From contig JACRLB010000015.1 of NCBI GenBank assembly GCA_016235445.1, positions 248,001 through 312,000 of the forward strand: a stretch of DNA of 64,000 bases. The letters run 5' to 3'. The DNA comes from Chloroflexota bacterium. GTDB lineage: Bacteria > Chloroflexota > Anaerolineae > Anaerolineales > Villigracilaceae. Every line of letters starts with the position of its first letter. Position 1 is the stretch's first letter. The notes beneath the pieces were generated by a model, which was given only the letters and a program-made list of their open reading frames with translations, did no database searches and was not told where the DNA came from. This document shows, one piece after another, positions 1-7,889 of this stretch. The translations under genes and the position numbers were made by a program.

Positions 1-1
1 G

Positions 2-1306
2 CCAGGCGACCCCCCCGCCAGTTGCGGCGTCGAGCAGGCCAGTGAGCTATTTAATCCTGAAGGTACGCCGATTGTGGATTTGCCCCCGACCCCCGTTGTC
101 CTTCCCGAAGTGGAACTTCCCTCGTGGGATGGAGCCAGCCGCATCAACATCCTCTTCATCGGTTTGGATGCGCGTGACTGGGCGGAGAATGAAGGCCCGC
201 CGCGCTCGGACACGATGATCCTTTTCACGGTGGACCCGATCACAAAGACGGCTGGGATGTTGTCCATTCCGCGTGATCTGTGGGTGAATATCCCTGGCTT
301 TGGGTACAGCCGCATCAACACCGCGTATTCCAGTGGGGAGGGCGCACAGCTTCCCGGCGGCGGTCCCGGCCTTGCAATGAGAACTGTGGAGCAATTGCTG
401 GGCGTGCCTGTGCATTATTATGCCCAGATCGATTTTCTGACCTTTATTGATATGGTGAATATTCTGGGCTGTATCAATGTTGTTCCAGAAGAGCGCCTTG
501 TGCTCGACCCGATTGGTTCCGGGGAAGATCATGTTGTGGTTACGCCCGGCGGCGAACGTAAATTGTGCGGCTGGAAGGTGCTTGCCTATGCCCGCACTCG
601 TAAAACGGAAGGCGGTGACTCTGACCGCTCCCGCCGCCAACAGCAGGTGATCTTTGCCTTGCAGGAAAAAATATTCGACCCTGAGATTTTTCCAACCCTG
701 GTTGCGCAGGCTCCAATGCTTTATGAACAGCTTTCCAATGGCATTCATACCAACATGCCTTTGGAAGATGCCCTTAAACTGGCCGTGCTCGGCAGGGATA
801 TTTCACGCGAGAGCATCAAAACGGGCGTGATCGATACCAGCATGGTGACATTCGATAATACAACCCTCAACGGTCAAGCCGCCAGCGTGATGAAGCCGAT
901 TGCAGACAAAATCCGTGTACTGCGGGACGAGATATTCACCTCCACTGGGCCGCTCAGCCCCATGGCAGTTCCATTCGGCAATGCCGATGTTAATCTGATT
1001 ACACAAGCCATGCGCGACGAAGGCGCACGAGTCCGCATTATGGATGGCACCTTCACCCCCGGCCTGGACCAGCGCGCAGGCCTGTTCTTCCAGTCCTACG
1101 GCATGAATGTGACCGAGGTGGCCGCTTCCCCGGAAGTGTATGGCCAGACCGTCATCATTGTGTACGGCCCCAAGCTATACACCATCCGATGGATGCAAAG
1201 CATCTTTGGCATCGCCAACCGACGGGTTGTCTTTAACCCAGACCCGGCCTCCACTGTGGATATCGAGATACGGCTCGGCTCGGATATTTCGGGAAGCATT
1301 CCGTAA
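2..1306 (+). CDS. LCP (LytR-CpsA-Psr) family protein, 5' truncated
   Basis: The reading frame is open to the left edge, so the N-terminus, with the expected membrane anchor, lies outside the window. The visible part begins with a Pro-rich linker and then the LCP core: the strand NILFIGLDARD, the Arg-containing segment PPRSDTMILFTVDP, SIPRDLWV, and a later YARTRKTEGGDSDRSRRQQ block that matches the family's conserved Arg/Asp cluster. LCP enzymes transfer polyprenyl-pyrophosphate-linked glycans to cell envelope polymers outside the membrane. A C-terminal region of about 120 residues (SPMAVPFGNADVN onward) resembles a LytR_C-type domain. A strong bidirectional terminator follows. The family is certain; the acceptor polymer is not known, and in a lineage without a typical thick wall the substrate could be an exopolysaccharide. 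Confidence 0.9.
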   Translation, partial: PGDPPASCGVEQASELFNPEGTPIVDLPPTPVVLPEVELPSWDGASRINILFIGLDARDWAENEGPPRSDTMILFTVDPITKTAGMLSIPRDLWVNIPGFGYSRINTAYSSGEGAQLPGGGPGLAMRTVEQLLGVPVHYYAQIDFLTFIDMVNILGCINVVPEERLVLDPIGSGEDHVVVTPGGERKLCGWKVLAYARTRKTEGGDSDRSRRQQQVIFALQEKIFDPEIFPTLVAQAPMLYEQLSNGIHTNMPLEDALKLAVLGRDISRESIKTGVIDTSMVTFDNTTLNGQAASVMKPIADKIRVLRDEIFTSTGPLSPMAVPFGNADVNLITQAMRDEGARVRIMDGTFTPGLDQRAGLFFQSYGMNVTEVAASPEVYGQTVIIVYGPKLYTIRWMQSIFGIANRRVVFNPDPASTVDIEIRLGSDISGSIP

Positions 1307-1321
1307 CTTGTGAATTTCAAC

Positions 1322-1361
1322 AAAAAACATCCCCTCCATTTTGTGGAGGGGATGTTTTTTT
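1322..1361. terminator. Bidirectional rho-independent terminator
   Basis: An 11-bp perfect stem (ACATCCCCTCC / GGAGGGGATGT) has a 7-nt loop, an A tract on the left and a T7 tract on the right. It lies between the convergent LCP and DUF4870 genes and can serve both strands. Confidence 0.9.
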
Positions 1362-1375
1362 GTAAGGCAGGAAGG

Positions 1376-1687
1376 TTACGCCCAGCCTTGATTGCGAATG
1401 AAATCGCTGATCATCGGGATCTTGATATCCTGTCCCTGATAAGCGAGGTAAGCCCAGTACAACTGCGCGAAGATCAGGATGGTGCCACAGCCGAAAGTGA
1501 CGGTGGCAATGATCGAAATAACCACAGTAGCAACGATGGATTGAACGGCGGCAAACTTCACATAAGGGCGGGATTTCTTATCTTCCATGAACAATACGAC
1601 GACGGCGATCAAGGGGATCAGGTAGCTGAGCATTGCCCACAGTTTGTCGTCACTGGTGATTTCAGGGTTCATCGATTCTTGAGACAT
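1376..1687 (-). CDS. DUF4870 domain small membrane protein
   Basis: A 103-residue protein with a short hydrophilic N-terminus (DDKLWAMLSYLIPLIAVV), a first hydrophobic helix, a charged loop (MEDKKSRPYVKFAAVQS) and two more helices ending in WAYLAYQGQDIKIPMISDF. The pattern and length fit the DUF4870 (Tic20-like) family of small membrane proteins, whose function is unknown. The start is supported by GGAGG upstream of the ATG. It is a single-gene unit, convergent with the LCP gene across a shared terminator. Confidence 0.85.
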   Translation of the reverse strand: MSQESMNPEITSDDKLWAMLSYLIPLIAVVVLFMEDKKSRPYVKFAAVQSIVATVVISIIATVTFGCGTILIFAQLYWAYLAYQGQDIKIPMISDFIRNQGWA

Positions 1688-1944
1688 GATTTATTCCTCC
1701 GAATAATTTGGGTTTGAATTGGCAGTATTTTACAGCCTTTCAACACAAAACGCAAACCAGTTATTTCATACTTTAGTACCAGCGTTTTGGAGGGTCTGGA
1801 CTAAAGTTTCGGAAATGTGGCGCAAGTCTCTAACTATGCGAGGCAAGTCAGAGATTTGTCCCACGCGGAGTGCCGAAAAAATATTCCACGCCCCATTTTT
1901 GAAATCAGGTTTCAATTTTTTGTAAAAGGCAGTAAAATTTTTAT

Positions 1945-2871
1945 ATGTCCATCAAAATTGTATTCATGGGGTCTCCCGATTTTTCCCTGCAATCCCTGCG
2001 TTTGCTTGCCCACAACCATACTATCGTTGGCGTCGTCACCCAGCCAGACCGCGCCTCCGGGCGCGGGCGTGAAATAATGAAAGCGCCCCCCGTCAAAACC
2101 CTGGCGCTCGAGTTGAACATCCCAATCATTCAACCGGAGAAACTGAGCGAGCCTCGCGAAGCGGCCATGCAGAAACTTCAAGAATGGAATCCCGACCTCA
2201 TCGTTGTTGCGGCATTTGGGCAGATACTCAAAAAGGATGTTTTGGATCTTCCCAAATATGGCTGTATCAACATCCACGCTTCGCTTCTGCCACGCTGGCG
2301 CGGCGCGGCTCCCATCAACGCCGCCATTCTTGCAGGGGATGAAACAACCGGCGTGACGATTATGAAAATGGATGTGGGCTTGGATACCGGACCCATGCTT
2401 GCGATGAAAAACATCCGCATCCGCCGGGACGATACGGCTGGTTCCGTTTTTCAGGCATTATCCAAGCTGGGAGCGAATCTCCTCATCGAAACCCTGCCCG
2501 ATTATTTATCAGGCAAGCTGACGCCAACCCCCCAACCCGATGAAGGCACAACCTACGCGCCCATGCTCAAGAAACAGGATGGCTTGCTGGATTTCACCCG
2601 CTCCGCCATCGAGTTGGAGCGGCGCGTGCGGGCGATGAATCCGTGGCCGGGGGCGTGGTTCGAGTGGAATGGAAATGTGCTCAAGGTTGCGCGGGCATCT
2701 GTCAGCGGGGAAAAAGGCTCGAGCATCGGAAGCAGGTTCACGGTCGAAGGAAGACCCGCAATCATGTCTGCGGATGGGGCATTGATTTTGGATGAAGTCC
2801 AACCGGCGGGCAAGAAGATCATGCCGGGGAAGTCTTTCCTCTCCGGCGCGCGGGATTGGGAATCCTCGTAG
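1945..2871 (+). CDS. fmt: Methionyl-tRNA formyltransferase
   Basis: The enzyme formylates Met-tRNAfMet using 10-formyl-tetrahydrofolate, for translation initiation. The 308-residue length is typical. Visible hallmarks are the N-terminal IVFMGSPDFS strand, the TQPDRASGRGR loop, the catalytic NIHASLLPRWRGAAPI region with Asn and His, and GVTIMKMDVGLDTGPML, followed by a C-terminal OB-fold domain. The upstream 257 bp hold no gene; the region immediately before the ATG is A/T-rich with only a weak ribosome binding site. The gene is followed after 51 bp by an aquaporin gene on the same strand. Confidence 0.97.
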   Translation: MSIKIVFMGSPDFSLQSLRLLAHNHTIVGVVTQPDRASGRGREIMKAPPVKTLALELNIPIIQPEKLSEPREAAMQKLQEWNPDLIVVAAFGQILKKDVLDLPKYGCINIHASLLPRWRGAAPINAAILAGDETTGVTIMKMDVGLDTGPMLAMKNIRIRRDDTAGSVFQALSKLGANLLIETLPDYLSGKLTPTPQPDEGTTYAPMLKKQDGLLDFTRSAIELERRVRAMNPWPGAWFEWNGNVLKVARASVSGEKGSSIGSRFTVEGRPAIMSADGALILDEVQPAGKKIMPGKSFLSGARDWESS

Positions 2872-2922
2872 CGTATCGAGACGCGAGGGGTTATATTTGA
2901 AAATCGTTCGATTGGAGAAAAA

Positions 2923-3681
2923 ATGTTTAATTCAAAAGTGTTCGTTGCGGAATTTATTGGCACGTTCGCGCTGGTGTTCATTGGCGCTGGCGCTGGTATG
3001 GTGGGCGCGGGGCTGGTGGGTGTGGCTTTCGCGCATGGCTTTACGCTGGCGGTTTTTGCCTATGCCTACGGGCACATCTCCGGCACGCATGTGAACCCGG
3101 CGGTGACCTTTGCGCTTGCATTGAATCAAACAGTGAAATGGGGGCAGGCTGTTTTTTATTGGATCGCGCAGTTTGCGGGCGCGATTGTTGCGGCAGTGCT
3201 GTTACAGGCCATTGCCACTTCGGTTGGCAGTACGATCGAAGGCGCCGCGACAACCGGCGCGCTGACAGAGTCTCAGCCGATCTTTGCGATGGTTGTTGAA
3301 GCGGTGTTGACTTTCTTTCTGGTGAACACGATTTTGCACACGGCGGTGGCTGGCAATGGCGGTAAATTTGCGGGCTGGGCCATTGGCGCTACGTTGACCT
3401 TTGCCATTCTGGGCGGCGGGGCGCTCACCGGCGCTTCTTTGAATCCTGCGCGCACATTAGGCCCTGCCATTTTTGTTGCGCCAAGTTATGCCAATGTTTA
3501 TACCTATGTGATCTATGTTTTTGGCCCGCTGATCGGCGCCACCCTGGCGGTTTTGGTTTACAACTTCCTCAATGGTATTGAAGATGAAGTGGAGGAGATT
3601 GAAGAACTTGAACCCGTTTTTGAGGAAGCCCCTGTAAAGAAGGTTAGAAAACCAGCGGCACGCAAGGCTGTGAAGAAATAA
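2923..3681 (+). CDS. MIP family aquaporin / glycerol channel
   Basis: A membrane channel for water or small neutral solutes. The 252-residue protein has six predicted membrane helices, two half-helices and both signature loops: HVNPAVTFALA and SLNPARTLGPA. The second loop has Arg after NPA, as required for the selectivity filter. The C-terminus carries an acidic then Lys-rich tail (about residues 215-252, ending in AARKAVKK) beyond the usual family length. glpK lies 2.2 kb downstream with prfC between, so a glycerol role is possible but not shown. A terminator follows. Confidence 0.93.
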   Translation: MFNSKVFVAEFIGTFALVFIGAGAGMVGAGLVGVAFAHGFTLAVFAYAYGHISGTHVNPAVTFALALNQTVKWGQAVFYWIAQFAGAIVAAVLLQAIATSVGSTIEGAATTGALTESQPIFAMVVEAVLTFFLVNTILHTAVAGNGGKFAGWAIGATLTFAILGGGALTGASLNPARTLGPAIFVAPSYANVYTYVIYVFGPLIGATLAVLVYNFLNGIEDEVEEIEELEPVFEEAPVKKVRKPAARKAVKK

Positions 3682-3706
3682 GTTTTAGATTGCAAGTTCT
3701 ACACTT

Positions 3707-3739
3707 ACAGTCTCCGTAAATTTTGCGGGGACTGTTTTT
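3707..3739 (+). terminator. Rho-independent terminator after the aquaporin gene
   Basis: ACAGTCTCCG pairs with CGGGGACTGT (10 bp with one G-T pair) and is followed by a T5 run. Confidence 0.8.
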
Positions 3740-3792
3740 ATTCCAGAAATCCATGTTAAAATGTACGGCCTTTGCTGGCTTCTGGAGAAAAT

Positions 3793-5415
3793 ATGCAAGA
3801 CCTAATTTCAAATGTTAATCTCGATCATAAAAATAATCTGAGCGAGGCGATTGCCGCCCGCCGTACCTTTGCCATTATCTCTCACCCGGATGCGGGGAAG
3901 ACTACTTTAACTGAGAAGTTGTTGTTGTACGGAAATGCCATCGAGCTGGCGGGGAATGTGCGCGCCCGCAAGAATCAGCGTGCCACTACCTCCGATTGGA
4001 TGGAGATGGAGCGCGAGCGCGGGATCTCGATCACATCCACGATTTTGCAGTTTCCGTATCACAACCATATTATCAACTTGTTGGACACGCCCGGCCATCA
4101 GGATTTTTCCGAAGACACGTATCGGACTTTATCCGCAGTGGATTGCGCCGTCATGGTGATGGATGCGGCGAAGGGCATCGAGCCGCAGACGTTGAAGTTG
4201 TTCGAAGTCTGCCGCAAGCGTGGGATTCCCATTTTCACATTTATCAACAAAATGGACCGACCCGCCCGCGATCCGTTGGACCTGCTGGATGAGATCAAGA
4301 AAGTGCTCGGCATGGAACCCATCCCGATGAATTGGCCTGTGGGGGATGGCCCAAATTTCCAGGGCGTGTATGACCGTGAAGCCAAAGGCGTTTATGTGTT
4401 TGAACGCACCGAGCGTAACGAGCGCATGGCTCCCGAAGTCTTTATGCCCTTGGAAGACATGGTCAAGAATAATATCCTGAATGAAACGCGCCACAAGGAA
4501 TTGACCGAGAGCATTCATCTGCTGGATGAAGTGGGCGTTGTCTTTGACCATGCGAAAGTATTGAGGGAAGAGCAAACCCCAGTCTTCTTTGGAAGCGCGG
4601 TCACGAACTTTGGCGTGCGTCTGTTTTTGGATGCCTTCGTAAAGTATGCTCCAGTTCCCCAGCCTTATTTGAGCAATACGGGAATTGTTGAGCCCGAAAC
4701 CCCGGAGTTTTCAGGCTTTGTTTTCAAAATCCAAGCCAACATGAATCCCAAACATCGTGACAGCGTGGCCTTCCTGCGGATTTGTTCGGGCCGCTTCGAG
4801 CGCGGCATGGACTTGGTTCATACGCAAAGCGGAAAGATGATAAAGCTGTTGCGTCCGTATAAGCCGTTTGCAAATGAGCGCGAGATCATAGACGAAGCCT
4901 TCGCAGGGGATGTGCTGGGCATTCCAAACAACGGTGACTTCGCCATCGGCGATTCATTGTGCGCGGGAGCGCCGATCCGCTTTGCGTCATTGCCGCGCTT
5001 TCAGCCTGAGCATTTTGCCCTGCTGAGAAACACAGACTTGAACAAGCAGAAGCAATTTGCCAAGGGACTTTCCCAGTTGGAAAACGAAGGCGCGGTGCAG
5101 GTGATGTACAACATCAACGCATTCAAGCGTGAGCCGATTTTGGCGGTGGTGGGTCAATTGCAGTTTGATGTGGTGCAGGCGCGTTTGAAAGCCGAGTACA
5201 ACGTCCCGACCGAGTTGGAACGCCTGCCGCACGTGCTCATGCGCTGGATTAAGGGAACGGACAAGGCGATTGAAGAATTGCCGAACCGCAGTGAGGTCAT
5301 TATCGCTCGGGACTCAAGGGACGGTTGGGTTGCGCTCTTTAGCACGCCCTTCTTTCTGAAATATTTTGCTGATAAAAATCCCGATGTGCAGTTTGTGGAA
5401 ATATCCGAGAGTTAA
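3793..5415 (+). CDS. prfC: Peptide chain release factor 3
   Basis: RF3 is a translational GTPase that recycles RF1/RF2 from the ribosome. The G-domain motifs are clear: HPDAGKTT (G1), the DTPGHQDF switch (G3) and NKMD (G4). The family-typical segments TTSDWMEMERERGISI and LNKQKQFAKGLSQLENEGAVQ follow. The length is about 540 residues. The ATG at 3793 is preferred because GGAG lies 5 nt upstream; an in-frame TTG at 3772 would add seven residues without a ribosome binding site. A strong terminator follows the stop. Confidence 0.96.
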   Translation: MQDLISNVNLDHKNNLSEAIAARRTFAIISHPDAGKTTLTEKLLLYGNAIELAGNVRARKNQRATTSDWMEMERERGISITSTILQFPYHNHIINLLDTPGHQDFSEDTYRTLSAVDCAVMVMDAAKGIEPQTLKLFEVCRKRGIPIFTFINKMDRPARDPLDLLDEIKKVLGMEPIPMNWPVGDGPNFQGVYDREAKGVYVFERTERNERMAPEVFMPLEDMVKNNILNETRHKELTESIHLLDEVGVVFDHAKVLREEQTPVFFGSAVTNFGVRLFLDAFVKYAPVPQPYLSNTGIVEPETPEFSGFVFKIQANMNPKHRDSVAFLRICSGRFERGMDLVHTQSGKMIKLLRPYKPFANEREIIDEAFAGDVLGIPNNGDFAIGDSLCAGAPIRFASLPRFQPEHFALLRNTDLNKQKQFAKGLSQLENEGAVQVMYNINAFKREPILAVVGQLQFDVVQARLKAEYNVPTELERLPHVLMRWIKGTDKAIEELPNRSEVIIARDSRDGWVALFSTPFFLKYFADKNPDVQFVEISES

Positions 5416-5422
5416 GAGTAAT

Positions 5423-5453
5423 GCGGTGATTGATTTCAATCGCCGCTTTTTTT
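5423..5453 (+). terminator. Rho-independent terminator after prfC
   Basis: GCGGTGATTG pairs with CAATCGCCGC (one G-T pair) around an ATTT loop, then T7. Confidence 0.88.
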
Positions 5454-5510
5454 ATACCTCCTTCTTGAATGAGTGCTTGTAAATCGTTCAAAGGCTTAAA
5501 CCGCAATGGA

Positions 5511-5677
5511 GCATAACTTGCTATTCATGGTTTTCTCAAAACATAAAATCTTAACGCGAATGCCGCGAAAGGAGCGAATGACGCAAAAAATTCGCTCTTT
5601 TTCGCCCTATTCGCGTATTTCGCGTTAAAGCCTTGCCTTCAAGTCAATCTATAAGACTGCTCAATAGCAAGTTATGC
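5511..5677. repeat. Inverted-repeat element (MITE-like)
   Basis: The ends are a perfect 15-bp inverted repeat: GCATAACTTGCTATT at 5511-5525 and its complement at 5663-5677. Inside is a second, imperfect inverted repeat built of CGCGAA-type units (about 5550-5580 against 5598-5630). It contains no gene. It fills most of the left half of the 431-bp gap between prfC and glpK. Confidence 0.6.
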
Positions 5678-5690
5678 GGTACTACCTTAA

Positions 5691-5760
5691 ACCACTGAGA
5701 ACACGGAGCGCACAGAGATTTAAAAGTTTTTCCTCAGTGATCTCAGTGTGCTCTGTGGTG
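5691..5760. repeat. Gene-less CACAGAG-type inverted repeat
   Basis: The left arm ACCACTGAGAACACGGAG and a right arm ending GTGTGCTCTGTGGTG pair at about 21 of 27 positions across a short A/T spacer. The sequence type is the same as the ends framing the GxxExxY gene at 23.5 kb, but no gene lies inside. The rest of the gap up to the glpK ribosome binding site shows nothing else I recognise. Confidence 0.6.
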
Positions 5761-5847
5761 ATATTTGGTTGTTTGATCCAGAAAATAGGTTTCTTCGGAT
5801 GGCTTTTTGTTTTACAATTACGAAGCAGGTTATCTCAGGAGGTTCTT

Positions 5848-7362
5848 ATGCCAAAATACGTTGCCGCAATTGACCAGGGTACGACCAGCGCTCGTTGTAT
5901 TATTTTTGACCACGGGGGAAATATCATTGCCGTTGACCAAAAGGAACATGAACAAATTTATCCCAAGCCAGGTTGGGTGGAGCATGACGCTCTGGAGATT
6001 TGGGCGAATACGCAGGGTGTGATGAAGGGGGCGTTGGAGAAAGCCAGTGATCAGTTATTAGTTGGCAGTAATCAGTATTCAGTTATCAGTGATCAGATTG
6101 CGGCAATTGGCGTGACCAATCAACGCGAGACGACGGTGGTGTGGGAGAGGAAATCGGGCAAGCCAATTTACAACGCCATCGTCTGGCAGGATACGCGGAC
6201 GGATGTCATTTGCAGCGAGTTAGCCAAAGACGGCGGCCAGGACAGACTGCGCTCAAAGACAGGTCTGCCGCTTGCCACATATTTTTCTGGTCCCAAAATA
6301 AAATGGATTCTGGATAATGTGGAAGGCGCGCGTGCCAAAGCCGAAAATGGGGAGTTGTTGTTCGGCAACATGGATACCTGGGTTATCTGGAATTTAACGG
6401 GCGCGCACGTCACCGATGTAACCAATGCATCCCGCACTTTGTTGATGGATTTGAATTCCCTCGATTGGGACGATGAAATTTTGCAGTTGCTGAACATCCC
6501 GCGCGTGATGCTGCCAGAAATTCGATCTTCATCTGAGGAATATGGCAAGGCGAAAATAATTTTGGAAGGCGTGCCCGTCTCCGGGGATTTGGGCGATCAG
6601 CAGGCCGCGCTTTTTGGGCAAACCTGTTACAGCGCGGGTGAAGCGAAGAACACCTATGGAACGGGCTGTTTCATGTTGATGAACATGGGTGAGATTCCCG
6701 TGCCTTCCAAATCTGGTTTGTTGACGACGCTTGCGTACAAGATCGGTGACCAAAAAGCGGTGTACGCATTGGAAGGGTCGATTGCGATTGCGGGGGCGTT
6801 GATCCAGTGGCTGAGAGATAACTTGGGACTGATTCAATCGTCGGCGGAGGTGGAGGCGTTGGCGAAATCTGTCGAGGATAACGGCGGCATTTATTTCGTC
6901 CCAGCATTCAGCGGATTGTATGCTCCGTATTGGAAGTCTGATGCGCGCGGCGTGATCGCGGGCATGACGCGCTATGTCACCAAAGCTCATATTGCGCGGG
7001 CGGCATTGGAAGCGACGGCGTATCAAACCCGCGAAGTGCTGGACGCGATGGAGATGGATTCGGGCGTCAACCTCAAAGCTCTGAAAGTGGATGGCGGCAT
7101 GGTCTTCAACGAATTGCTGATGCAGTTCCAATCCGATATTTTGGATGTGCCTGTGGTGCGTCCGAAAGTTGCAGAGACAACGGCTCTCGGCGCGGCGTAC
7201 GCGGCGGGACTTGCAGTGGGCTTCTGGAAAGATTACGATGAATTGCGCGCGAATTGGGGACGTGACAAGGAATGGTCTCCCAAAATGGATGCGAAGCAAC
7301 GCGAGGGTTTATACTCAGGTTGGAAGAAGGCAGTAACACGTACGTTTGATTGGGTTGAATAA
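5848..7362 (+). CDS. glpK: Glycerol kinase
   Basis: Phosphorylates glycerol to glycerol 3-phosphate. The 504-residue FGGY-family protein starts with [20 protein letters not shown]; the ATG at 5848 has AGGAGGT 5 nt upstream, so a long in-frame upstream extension is rejected. Family markers include [43 protein letters not shown] and [18 protein letters not shown]. At residues about 67-82 there is an insertion of repeat DNA (see the repeat at 6045), in frame, in a surface loop before [13 protein letters not shown]. The gene was probably followed directly by glpD before a GxxExxY cassette entered. Confidence 0.96.
   Translation: MPKYVAAIDQGTTSARCIIFDHGGNIIAVDQKEHEQIYPKPGWVEHDALEIWANTQGVMKGALEKASDQLLVGSNQYSVISDQIAAIGVTNQRETTVVWERKSGKPIYNAIVWQDTRTDVICSELAKDGGQDRLRSKTGLPLATYFSGPKIKWILDNVEGARAKAENGELLFGNMDTWVIWNLTGAHVTDVTNASRTLLMDLNSLDWDDEILQLLNIPRVMLPEIRSSSEEYGKAKIILEGVPVSGDLGDQQAALFGQTCYSAGEAKNTYGTGCFMLMNMGEIPVPSKSGLLTTLAYKIGDQKAVYALEGSIAIAGALIQWLRDNLGLIQSSAEVEALAKSVEDNGGIYFVPAFSGLYAPYWKSDARGVIAGMTRYVTKAHIARAALEATAYQTREVLDAMEMDSGVNLKALKVDGGMVFNELLMQFQSDILDVPVVRPKVAETTALGAAYAAGLAVGFWKDYDELRANWGRDKEWSPKMDAKQREGLYSGWKKAVTRTFDWVE
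6045..6096. repeat. In-frame repeat insertion inside glpK
   Basis: CAGTGATCAG occurs at 6045-6054 and again at 6087-6096. The 42 bp from 6055 to 6096 are a multiple of three and are made of TCAGTTAT/AATCAGTA-type units. Removing them leaves [11 protein letters not shown], which matches the usual glycerol kinase reading (known family sequence), so the insertion is tolerated in frame. Confidence 0.65.
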
Positions 7363-7440
7363 TTCTTTGCCGCTAACACTTGCGCCGCACAGCGTTTGTT
7401 GCAGTGCAGGTGTTGCGCTAATTTTCGCGAATTCTTAATT
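7363..7440. repeat. Left inverted end of GxxExxY cassette 1, with nested hairpin
   Basis: After the glpK stop come TTGCCGCTAA and GCGCTAATTTTCGCGAATT. These match in inverted orientation the region 7831-7874. At 7377-7412 the end is interrupted by a sequence running from CACTTGC to GTGCAGGTG, related to the 28-nt hairpin found in two DUF559 pseudogenes. Confidence 0.55.
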
Positions 7441-7451
7441 TGGGAGGAACT

Positions 7452-7889
7452 ATGGTTGAACTGCTTTATAAACAATTGTCCTTCGATATTGTCGGCGCGG
7501 CGATGGAAGTGTACAACGTCCTTGGCTCTGGTTTTCTTGAGGCCGTTTATCAAACGGCTCTTGAAAAAGAATTGACTCTTCGCGGGCTTCTTTTTGAACG
7601 CAAAGTGAAGTTGCCTGTATCGTATAAAGGCGAATTGATTGGAGAGTACGAAGCGGACCTTGTAGTAGATGGGAAAATTGTTGTTGAACTAAAATCAGTT
7701 TCTCGATTTAATTCCGCTCATGAAGCGCAAGCCATTCATTACCTGACTGCAACAGGCTTGCAACTTGCTCTACTCATAAATTTTGGCGCAAGCTCTCTGG
7801 AGCATCGCCGTATCGTTAAATCACAAAAACAAAAATTCGCGTCAATTCGCGAAATTAGCGGCCAAAATTCTTTGGAACCAAAAACATGA
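7452..7889 (+). CDS. GxxExxY family protein (PD-(D/E)XK nuclease-like), copy 1
   Basis: A 145-residue member of the GxxExxY family, which is grouped with the PD-(D/E)XK nuclease superfamily but has no established function. The signature is GSGFLEAVYQTALEKEL, followed by GEYEADLVVDGKIVVELKS, where the D and the ExK are the expected metal-binding residues, then HEAQAIHYLTATGLQLALLINFG. ATG 7452 is chosen because GGAGG lies 5 nt upstream. It sits between glpK and glpD. Its last codons run through the right inverted end of the cassette, and its stop overlaps the glpD start as ATGA. This looks like a cassette inserted into a glpKD operon. Confidence 0.88.
   Translation: MVELLYKQLSFDIVGAAMEVYNVLGSGFLEAVYQTALEKELTLRGLLFERKVKLPVSYKGELIGEYEADLVVDGKIVVELKSVSRFNSAHEAQAIHYLTATGLQLALLINFGASSLEHRRIVKSQKQKFASIREISGQNSLEPKT
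7831..7874. repeat. Right inverted end of GxxExxY cassette 1
   Basis: ATTCGCGTCAATTCGCGAAATTAGCGGCC is the imperfect inverse of the left end at 7363-7440. It encodes the C-terminal residues of the GxxExxY protein. Confidence 0.5.

Noticed and set aside
3772-3792. TTG start for prfC
   Set aside because: No ribosome binding site; ATG 3793 has GGAG at good spacing.
5674-5847. In-frame 58-codon extension upstream of glpK
   Set aside because: It runs through CACAGAG-type repeat DNA and matches no family; the ATG at 5848 has an AGGAGGT site and begins the known glycerol kinase N-terminus.
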